DNA of 50,599 nucleotides from Magnetospirillum sp. WYHS-4 (GTDB taxonomy: Bacteria > Pseudomonadota > Alphaproteobacteria > Rhodospirillales > GLO-3): assembly GCA_039908345.1 (NCBI GenBank), contig JAMOBD010000042.1:1-50599 (forward strand). The letters are read 5' to 3'. A program made the position numbers and the translations under genes. The number at the start of each line of letters is the position of its first letter. Positions within the stretch are counted from its first letter, which is position 1. Positions 44,672 to 50,599 of this stretch are shown one piece after another. A model generated the notes under the pieces. It had not been told where the DNA came from. It saw nothing but the letters and a program-made list of their open reading frames with translations, and did not search any database.

Positions 44672-45304
44672 CTACAAGAGGCCCTTCAGCCGCGCCCGGA
44701 GAAAGGCGATCAGGGTGAAGGAGTCGGTGATGCGGCCATCGGACGCCATCGCCTCGAACTCGGGTACCGAGACCGTTAGAATATCGCGGATGGCTTCCGC
44801 CTTCTCGGGCAGGCCGACGGATTCCAACCGCGCCAGAAAGAAGGCTGCGACCTCGTCCGACAGGCCCGAACTCAGATAAGCCTGGCCAAGATCGATCATC
44901 TCCGTGATCTTGGCGCCGATTTCTTCCTCCAACTCCAAGCGGGCCCCCTCCTCCGGGCTCAGGCCGGGCGTACCGAAACCGCGCGGCGTTTCCAACAGGA
45001 AAGCCCGCAACGGGTGGCGGAAGATGCGGATCAGGACGATTTTGTCGCCCAGCAGCGGCAGGGCGGAGACCGCCGGCAGGTATTCCGGACGCACCACTAC
45101 CCGGTGGTAAGTCCCGACGTGTCCATCGGGAAAGCGCACCGGATCGCGGATCACCCGCCAGAACTGGTTTTCCTCGCGCAATCCCAGGGCGGCGTAATCG
45201 GCAGGATGGCCGGCTGCCACCAAGCGGGCGGCGCTGGCTTGGCGGGCCACCTCGGCTTCTCCGGGGTCGGTGAGAATCTCGATGATGCCGTCGTTGTCGG
45301 TCAT
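44672..45304 (-). CDS. NUDIX-fold hydrolase-like protein
   Basis: A 210-aa protein with the ADP-ribose pyrophosphatase-like NUDIX pattern: VVVRPEYLPAVSALPLLGDKIVLI, FLLETPRGFGTPGLSPEEGA, and LELEEEIGAK (in parts). The NUDIX box keeps the three acidic residues near its end (LELEEEIG) but the usual Arg is replaced by Leu and the first Glu by Leu, so activity is doubtful or altered. ATG 45304 overlaps the hflX stop (ATGA), so it is coupled to hflX. The role may be binding rather than hydrolysis. Confidence 0.78.
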   Translation of the reverse strand: MTDNDGIIEILTDPGEAEVARQASAARLVAAGHPADYAALGLREENQFWRVIRDPVRFPDGHVGTYHRVVVRPEYLPAVSALPLLGDKIVLIRIFRHPLRAFLLETPRGFGTPGLSPEEGARLELEEEIGAKITEMIDLGQAYLSSGLSDEVAAFFLARLESVGLPEKAEAIRDILTVSVPEFEAMASDGRITDSFTLIAFLRARLKGLL

Positions 45305-46590
45305 CGCACCGGTCGGCCGCGGAAGCGGGCCGCGTTGTCGCTGTCGAGGCGTACGGTCAGGTGAAGGGCTCCATCCTCGCCGGATTCCCGCGATACCACT
45401 TCGCCATGGCGGTAGAGCCATGCCAGGGTTGCACCATCCTCGGGAGGAAGGACCACTTCCAGGGTTTCGGCTGCGGCCGCCAAGCGGGCGTCGATGGCCG
45501 CCAGCAGGTCGGCGCAGCCCTCACCGGTATGGGCGGAAACCAGGGCGACGGCAGGCTCCTCCCGCCGCGCCTTGTTGCCGAGAACCTCGCGTTCCTCGGG
45601 GGGCAGCAAGTCGATCTTGTTCAGGACCTCGATCAGGCGGCCCGGCAGGGATGGCTCCAGCCCCAGTTCCTTCAGCACGTCTTCCACGTCCTGGCGCTGT
45701 GCCTCGGCATCGGGGTGGGAGGCATCGCGGACGTGCAGGACGATGTCCGCCTCCTGGACCTCCTCCAAGGTCGCGTGGAAGGCATTGACCAGTTCGTGGG
45801 GCAGATCGGAGATGAACCCCACGGTATCCGACAAGATCGCCATGCGGCCGGAAGGCAGCGCCAAGCCCCGCATGGTGGGATCAAGGGTGGCGAAAAGCTG
45901 ATCCTTGGCAAAGACTTCCGACAAGGTCAGTCGATTGAACAGAGTCGATTTGCCGGCGTTGGTGTAACCCACCAGCGCGACGACGGGATAGGGGACCCGA
46001 CGACGCGCCTTGCGGTGGAGGCCGCGGGTGCGCGCCACCTCCTCCAACTCCTTCTTGAGGCGGACGATGCGTTCGCCGATCAGGCGGCGGTCGGTCTCGA
46101 TCTGGGTTTCACCGGGACCGCCCAGGAACCCGAATCCGCCCCTCTGGCGTTCCAGGTGGGTCCAGGATCGCACCAGGCGGGACCGCTGGAAGGTCAGGGA
46201 AGCCAACTCGACCTGCAGCCGCCCTTCACGGGTGCGGGCCCGAGCGCCGAAGATTTCCAGGATCAGGCCGGTGCGGTCGATGACCTTGCACTTCCAGGCC
46301 CGCTCCAGGTTGCGTTGCTGGACCGGCGACAGCGGCCCATCGACCACCGCGACCGCAACCTCGAAATCCGCGATCAGCCCGCCCAGACGCTCCACCGCCC
46401 CGCTACCCAGGAGGGTGGCGGGCCGGATATCGGAGACGTTGACGACCTCGGAATGGACGATCTCCAACCCGATGGCCTCGGCCAGTCGCATGGCCTCTTC
46501 CAGCCGCGCGGCTGGCGCACGACGCGCTTCGCCGGCATCGTAACGGCCGGCCTTGACGTGCGGATGCACGACCACACAACGCTCACCCAT
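45301..46590 (-). CDS. hflX: Ribosome-associated GTPase HflX
   Basis: A 429-aa GTPase that splits or rescues ribosomes under stress. The N-terminal HflX domain has NVSDIRPATLLGSGAVERL and VDGPLSPVQQRNLERAW; the middle helix region GFGFLGGPGETQIETDRR is a family signature; the G-domain carries GYTNAGKSTLFN (G1), LFATLDPTMR (G2), LSDTVGFISDLPH (G3) and NKIDLL (G4). All are complete. It lies 39 bases after hfq, the conserved order. Confidence 0.96.
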   Translation of the reverse strand: MGERCVVVHPHVKAGRYDAGEARRAPAARLEEAMRLAEAIGLEIVHSEVVNVSDIRPATLLGSGAVERLGGLIADFEVAVAVVDGPLSPVQQRNLERAWKCKVIDRTGLILEIFGARARTREGRLQVELASLTFQRSRLVRSWTHLERQRGGFGFLGGPGETQIETDRRLIGERIVRLKKELEEVARTRGLHRKARRRVPYPVVALVGYTNAGKSTLFNRLTLSEVFAKDQLFATLDPTMRGLALPSGRMAILSDTVGFISDLPHELVNAFHATLEEVQEADIVLHVRDASHPDAEAQRQDVEDVLKELGLEPSLPGRLIEVLNKIDLLPPEEREVLGNKARREEPAVALVSAHTGEGCADLLAAIDARLAAAAETLEVVLPPEDGATLAWLYRHGEVVSRESGEDGALHLTVRLDSDNAARFRGRPVR

Positions 46591-46629
46591 GGGGCGGCGT
46601 ATCCTGTCGTGCCGGGAAAACCCCGCCGG

Positions 46630-46887
46630 TCAGGTGGAACTGCCCGCCACTTCGGCTTCCGGCTCGAAGAGCTGAACCGGGGTCGAAGGCATCACGGTCG
46701 AGATGGCGTGCTTGTAGACCAGTTGGGTATGCCCATCTCGCCGCAACAGGACCGAGAAATTATCGAACCAGGTGACCACGCCCTGCAGCTTCACGCCGTT
46801 GACCAGGAAGATGGTGACGGGTGTCTTTTGCTTCCGGATGTAGTTCAAAAAGACGTCTTGTACGTTTTGCGAACGCTCGGAGGACAT
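46630..46887 (-). CDS. hfq: RNA chaperone Hfq
   Basis: An 85-aa Sm-like protein that forms hexamers and pairs small RNAs with mRNAs. The N-terminal [19 protein letters not shown] and the Sm2 motif [11 protein letters not shown] are intact, with the rim Arg pair in LLRRDGH. A purine-rich GGGGGAGAA ribosome-binding site precedes ATG 46887. The 98-base gap upstream separates it from the HAD gene and is a plausible promoter region, though no clear box is visible. Confidence 0.97.
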   Translation of the reverse strand: MSSERSQNVQDVFLNYIRKQKTPVTIFLVNGVKLQGVVTWFDNFSVLLRRDGHTQLVYKHAISTVMPSTPVQLFEPEAEVAGSST

Positions 46888-46985
46888 TGGTTTGTTCTCC
46901 CCCCCTTTTTTTCGGTTATCCCACCGGAACCTGACGGAAAACCGAAAATTGCTCCCCCCGATTTCCCGCCGATGGTCGGCGCACC

Positions 46986-47645
46986 TTACAGGCTTCTGAC
47001 CAGAATGGAAAGGGCTTCGCAGCTACCCACGTGAATTGCGGGGGGAAAGGCTGAGAACTCCTCATCGATAGGCGGGGTTTCCCGGACCAGGACCGGGATA
47101 CAACCGGCATTGAGGCCGCATTCCATGTCGACCCCGGTGTCGCCGACGAACCAGACGTCCGGGCCGGCCTGCACGCCGCTGCCTTCCAGGGCGAGGTAGA
47201 CGGGTTCGGGAGCCGGCTTGTCGCGGTCGGCGTCGAAGGCTCCGACGATGCGCCCGAAGAAGCCGTCCCAGCCCAGGTGGCGGGCCTCGTCGCGCAGGTA
47301 GTCGCCCTTCTTGTTGCTTACCACCCCCAGGTAGAACCCGGCGGCCCGCAGGGCGGCCAGCATGGCCTCGGCCCCCGGCAGGGGCGTCACTGTCACCAGG
47401 TGGCGGGCGGCGAAGCGTTCGTAGAATACCCTTCCGGCCTCCTCCCACCGGTCTCCGAACAGTTCCGGATAGCTGTCGCGCATGGACTTGCGCACCCGGG
47501 CCTTGGTTTCCTCGAACGTCCAGGGCGGCAGGCCAAAGGATTCCAGGGTATGGTTGTTGGCGTCGTGGATGGCCGGCCAGGAATCGATCAGGGTATTGTC
47601 CCAATCGAAGACCAGGGCGCGCGGACGCTGCCGGGAAGAGGTCAC
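46986..47645 (-). CDS. HAD-family phosphatase (phosphoglycolate-phosphatase-like)
   Basis: A 219-aa haloacid dehalogenase hydrolase. Motif I is [11 protein letters not shown] (nucleophile Asp and acid Asp), motif II VVSNKKG, motif III K in [13 protein letters not shown] and motif [13 protein letters not shown], so the enzyme should be active. A helical cap (about 20-80) resembles Gph. Substrate unknown. It starts at GTG 47645, overlapping the aminotransferase stop by four bases. Confidence 0.88.
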   Translation of the reverse strand: MTSSRQRPRALVFDWDNTLIDSWPAIHDANNHTLESFGLPPWTFEETKARVRKSMRDSYPELFGDRWEEAGRVFYERFAARHLVTVTPLPGAEAMLAALRAAGFYLGVVSNKKGDYLRDEARHLGWDGFFGRIVGAFDADRDKPAPEPVYLALEGSGVQAGPDVWFVGDTGVDMECGLNAGCIPVLVRETPPIDEEFSAFPPAIHVGSCEALSILVRSL

Positions 47646-48499
47646 GGGAGGCGCCCCTCCATATGCTCGACGTAGAGGTCGAGCAGCCGAAGGGCCACCG
47701 GGCCCGGCTTCCCGTCGCCGACCTTCTTGCCATCCAGGGAGACGATGGGCTTCACCAGGGTAGTGGACCCGGTGGCGAAGGCTTCGCGGGCTACCTTGGC
47801 CTCGGCCATGGTGAACGGACGCTCGGCGAAACGGATGCCTTCCTCCTTCATCAGGCGCAACAGCACGGCGCGGGTGATGCCGCCCAAGATACCTTCATCC
47901 AGATGCCTGGTGACCAGATCCCCGCCCTTGGTGACGATCCAGGCGTTGGAGGACGACCCCTCGGTGACGCGGCCTTCGGCGTCCACCAGCCAAGCCTCAT
48001 AGGCCCCCTTCTCTTTGGCCGCCTGCTTGGCCATCACATTGGCAATCAGCGATATCGTCTTGATGTCGCAGCGCTTCCAGCGAATATCCGGGACGGTGAC
48101 CACGGCGACGCCTTTGGCTTGGACAGCCTTGTCGAAAGGTGGACGCCGACGCACCGTGACCACCAAGCTGCTTCCGGCATGGGCGGGAAAGGCGTGATCG
48201 CGGGGCGCCACGCCGCGCGTCACCTGAAGGTAGAGCGTGGCGTCGCGAAAGCCGTTGCGCCGCACCACCTCGGACAACACCACGCCCAAGGCCCGGCGTC
48301 CCAGAGGCCAAGCCATGCGCATCTCCCGAAGGGAACGGTCGAGGCGGTCCAGATGGCCGTCGGTGTCCACCAGCCGGCCGCCGTGCACGGCGATAACCTC
48401 GTAGACTCCGTCGGCAAACTGATAGCCGCGATCCTCGATATGGACCACGGCCTCCCCATGGGGCACGTAGCGCCCGTTGACGTATGCGGTTCTCGGCAT
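47642..48499 (-). CDS. dat: D-amino-acid aminotransferase
   Basis: A 285-aa fold-type IV PLP enzyme that interconverts D-alanine and D-glutamate with their 2-oxo acids, which feeds peptidoglycan synthesis. PLP Lys147 in KRCDIKTISLIANV is the Dat-type motif; HIEDRGYQFADGVYEVI and TEGSSSNAWIV are the other signatures. A branched-chain aminotransferase is less likely given DIKT. It lies 4 bases after trkA and overlaps the HAD gene by four bases, so all are one operon. Confidence 0.9.
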   Translation of the reverse strand: MPRTAYVNGRYVPHGEAVVHIEDRGYQFADGVYEVIAVHGGRLVDTDGHLDRLDRSLREMRMAWPLGRRALGVVLSEVVRRNGFRDATLYLQVTRGVAPRDHAFPAHAGSSLVVTVRRRPPFDKAVQAKGVAVVTVPDIRWKRCDIKTISLIANVMAKQAAKEKGAYEAWLVDAEGRVTEGSSSNAWIVTKGGDLVTRHLDEGILGGITRAVLLRLMKEEGIRFAERPFTMAEAKVAREAFATGSTTLVKPIVSLDGKKVGDGKPGPVALRLLDLYVEHMEGRLP

Positions 48500-48503
48500 C
48501 GGC

Positions 48504-49880
48504 TCAGAAGAACTCCAACTGGACGGCGAACATCTTTTCCACCTTGCGCACCGCGGCGGCGGCGGCGAACATCACGACCCGGTCCTTGTCCTCGATCACC
48601 GTGTTGCCCCGCGGGCTGATCACCTCGGTGCCGCGCACTACCGCGCCCACCAGGACGCCATCGGGCAGCTTGACGTCACGCAAGGGCTGCCCGACCAGGC
48701 TGGATGTCTCCATGGCCTCGGCCTCGATCACCTCGCCGAAATTGTCGCGAAGGGAGTGGACCGCATGGATGCGGCCGCGGCGGACATGTTGCAGTACGGT
48801 GGAAACCGTGATGTTTCTGGGGCTTACCACGACATCCACACCCAACGACGAAATCAGCGGCTCGTAGGCACCCTTGTTGATCAGAGTGATGACGCGCGGA
48901 CATCCGTAGCGCTTGACCAGCAACGAGGAAAGAATGTTGGTCTCGTCATCGTTGGTCACCGCCACCACGGTTTCCACGGCATGGACGTTGGCCTCTTCCA
49001 GGATTTCCGGGTCAAGGACATCTCCGTGGATTACCGCCGCATTCCGTAGAAGGGGCGCGATTTCTTCGGCGCGCTTGGCGCTCTGTTCGACGATCTTGAT
49101 ATTGACGCCCGGATGCTCGCGCTCGATCTCCTGGGCCAGGAACAGGCCGATGTTGCCGCCGCCGAAGATCAGGACGCGGCGGGCTTCGGATTCCTCGTGG
49201 CCGAAGGCGGCCATGGCGCGCGGCAGTTGCTTGGCGTCGACAACGAAATAGACTTCGTCGCCGGCCAGCATCAGGTCGTCGCCGGACGGCACGATGGTCT
49301 TGCCGTCGCGCAAGATGCCGATCACCACCATGTTGAGATCGGGGAAAAGCTGGGAAAGTTGGCGCAAGGGGGTGCGGAGCACCGGACAGGCCGGGCCGCA
49401 ACGCACGCCGACCAGCTTCACCTTGTCCTCGACCAGCGAGATCATCTCGAAGGCGCCCGGCACCCGCAGACGCCGCACGACGGCGCGCGCCACCTCGATT
49501 TCGGGCGAGATGATGACGTCGATGGGTAGGTGCTCACGGGTGAAGAGGTTGGCCCACATGGGGTCCAGGTAGCTCTGGTGGCGGATGCGGGCGATCTTGG
49601 TCGGAACCTCGAACAGCGAATGGGCGACCTGGCAGGCGACCATGTTGACTTCATCGGCATAGGTCACCGCGATGATCATGTCGGCATCGGTCGCCCCTGC
49701 CCTCTCCAGCACGTCCGGATGGGAGGCATGGCCGATGATTCCCTGGGCATCGACGGTATCGCCGATGCGCCGGATCAATTCGGGGGACTGGTCGATGACG
49801 GTGACGTCGTTGCCTTCCAGGGCCAACTGGCGGGCGATATTGAATCCGACCTGGCCGGCGCCGCAGACGATGACCTTCAT
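48504..49880 (-). CDS. trkA: Trk potassium uptake regulatory protein TrkA
   Basis: A 458-aa cytosolic protein with two RCK units that bind NAD(H) and gate TrkH/TrkG K+ channels. Each half has a Rossmann motif (VCGAGQVGFNIARQL at 4, IFGGGNIGLFLAQEI at about 238) and a TrkA-C domain (e.g. LVGVRCGPACPVLRTPL). Length agrees with E. coli TrkA. ATG 49880 overlaps the ntrX stop (ATGA). This ntrX-trkA linkage is common in alphaproteobacteria. Confidence 0.96.
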   Translation of the reverse strand: MKVIVCGAGQVGFNIARQLALEGNDVTVIDQSPELIRRIGDTVDAQGIIGHASHPDVLERAGATDADMIIAVTYADEVNMVACQVAHSLFEVPTKIARIRHQSYLDPMWANLFTREHLPIDVIISPEIEVARAVVRRLRVPGAFEMISLVEDKVKLVGVRCGPACPVLRTPLRQLSQLFPDLNMVVIGILRDGKTIVPSGDDLMLAGDEVYFVVDAKQLPRAMAAFGHEESEARRVLIFGGGNIGLFLAQEIEREHPGVNIKIVEQSAKRAEEIAPLLRNAAVIHGDVLDPEILEEANVHAVETVVAVTNDDETNILSSLLVKRYGCPRVITLINKGAYEPLISSLGVDVVVSPRNITVSTVLQHVRRGRIHAVHSLRDNFGEVIEAEAMETSSLVGQPLRDVKLPDGVLVGAVVRGTEVISPRGNTVIEDKDRVVMFAAAAAVRKVEKMFAVQLEFF

Positions 49881-50599
49881 AATTCCTCCCCAGGACCGGG
49901 GCCGGTCTGTACGCCCAAACCCTTGAGCTTGCGATGCAGGGCCGACCGTTCCATGCCGACGAAGGCGGCGGTGCGCGAGATGTTGCCGCCGAAGCGATCC
50001 ATCTGGGCGAGCAGGTATTCGCGTTCGAAGATTTCGCGGGCTTCGCGCAGGGGCAAAGCCATGATCTCGGCGCTACGCCCGAAATCGGCGTTCACCGGCG
50101 CCGATCCCGCGATCTCGGACGGCAGCATGTCGGCGGTGATGACGGCGTCGGCTCCGCCTTCCGGGGCGGTAATCAACACGCGCTCGACCACATTGCGCAA
50201 TTCTCGGGCATTGCCGGGCCATTCGTAGCTTTGCAGCAGGACCATGGCCTCCTCGCTCACCGGGCGCGGCGGGCGTCCGTTGGCCTCGGCGATCTTCTGC
50301 ATGAAATGACTGACCAGTAGCGGAATATCCTCGCGCCGTTCCTTAAGAGAAGGAACCAACAGTGGGACGACATTCAGGCGGTAGAAAAGGTCTTCGCGAA
50401 AGCGCCCGGCGGCGATCTCGTTGGCCAGATTGCGCGAGGTGGCTGCCACCACCCGCACGTCCACCTGGACCTTGGTCGATCCGCCGATGCGGTGGAAGAC
50501 CTGTTCCTGCAGGACGCGGACGATACGGCCCTGGGTCTCGAGGGGCATGTCGGCGACTTCGTCGAGGAACAGGGTGCCCATATGGGCCGTCTCGAAGGT
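49877..50599 (-). CDS. ntrX: Nitrogen-response regulator NtrX, C-terminal part
   Basis: At least 240 codons of a sigma-54-dependent activator; the start lies beyond the right edge. Present are the AAA+ Walker B region GTLFLDEVADMP, the arginine-finger region FREDLFYRLNVVPLLVPSL, sensor II ...SYEWPGNARELRNVVERVL and a Fis-type helix-turn-helix at the end (NISRTAAFVGMERSALHRKLKGLG). The HTH wording and the ntrX-trkA order favour NtrX over NtrC. The receiver domain, GAFTGA loop and partner ntrY are outside the window. Confidence 0.93.
   Translation of the reverse strand, partial: TFETAHMGTLFLDEVADMPLETQGRIVRVLQEQVFHRIGGSTKVQVDVRVVAATSRNLANEIAAGRFREDLFYRLNVVPLLVPSLKERREDIPLLVSHFMQKIAEANGRPPRPVSEEAMVLLQSYEWPGNARELRNVVERVLITAPEGGADAVITADMLPSEIAGSAPVNADFGRSAEIMALPLREAREIFEREYLLAQMDRFGGNISRTAAFVGMERSALHRKLKGLGVQTGPGPGEEL

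Overview
This 50.6 kb window looks like chromosomal sequence from a GC-rich, motile, free-living alphaproteobacterium, most likely of the Rhodospirillales. The grounds are the codon use, the protein styles, the gene order ntrX-trkA-(aminotransferase)-hfq-hflX, the TakP-like TRAP binding proteins, the Bpt leucyl-transferase, and the mix of chemoreceptors and hemerythrin. The genus is an inference (a Magnetospirillum-like relative is plausible). There are no rRNA genes, phage, intact insertion sequences or CRISPR arrays. One tRNA (Leu, GAG) is present. Two large secreted or sensory proteins and one toxin-antitoxin pair are the most accessory-looking content.

Layout. 1-1.2 kb: a secreted protein cut by the window edge and the 3' remnant of an NlpC/P60 peptidase. 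1.2-4.3 kb: acpP, fabF, mltG and an overlapping hydrogenase-maturation-type protease. 4.2-9.6 kb: znuA with a perfect 14-bp Zur-like palindrome, two tandem Tat-exported TRAP binding proteins, and convergent dctM/dctQ. 9.7-12.4 kb: bpt, motB, motA. 12.6-20.4 kb: a flavin reductase with a membrane methyltransferase, a soluble chemoreceptor with a zinc-binding CZB domain, a penicillin-acylase-family hydrolase, hemerythrin and a membrane chemoreceptor. 20.5-27.6 kb: tatD, an MBL-fold hydrolase, prfC, a binding protein, a PAS histidine kinase and mazG. 27.6-33.6 kb: a lipoprotein, a beta-hydroxyacid dehydrogenase, an inositol-phosphatase-like enzyme, a small ribbon-helix-helix-like protein, dsrC, and a binding-protein/CHASE-kinase operon. 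33.7-37.6 kb: an 864-aa ankyrin and proline-rich repeat protein, a squalene/phytoene-synthase-like protein and sodB. 37.7-41.2 kb: argC, a glycosyltransferase, mgtE and tRNA-Leu. 41.3-44.7 kb: lipB, a CZB-GGDEF diguanylate cyclase, an XRE/VapB-VapC toxin-antitoxin pair, a monooxygenase-like protein and a CopD-like protein. 44.7-50.6 kb, all on the minus strand: ntrX, trkA, D-amino-acid aminotransferase, HAD phosphatase, hfq, hflX and NUDIX.

Themes. Three loci point to zinc: the palindrome in front of znuA, a CZB chemoreceptor, and a CZB-GGDEF cyclase whose ligand spacing equals that of E. coli DgcZ. Two periplasmic binding proteins lie next to histidine kinases with no transporter genes, which suggests ligand-sensing pairs. 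A 15-bp element containing a 12-bp perfect palindrome occurs exactly twice, once before the lipoprotein gene and once directly before the ribbon-helix-helix-like gene, in the same orientation; this may be an undescribed small regulon. The 864-aa repeat protein and the chimeric XRE/VapB antitoxin are the other parts that look least like standard annotations. All calls come from reading the sequence; no database search was run.
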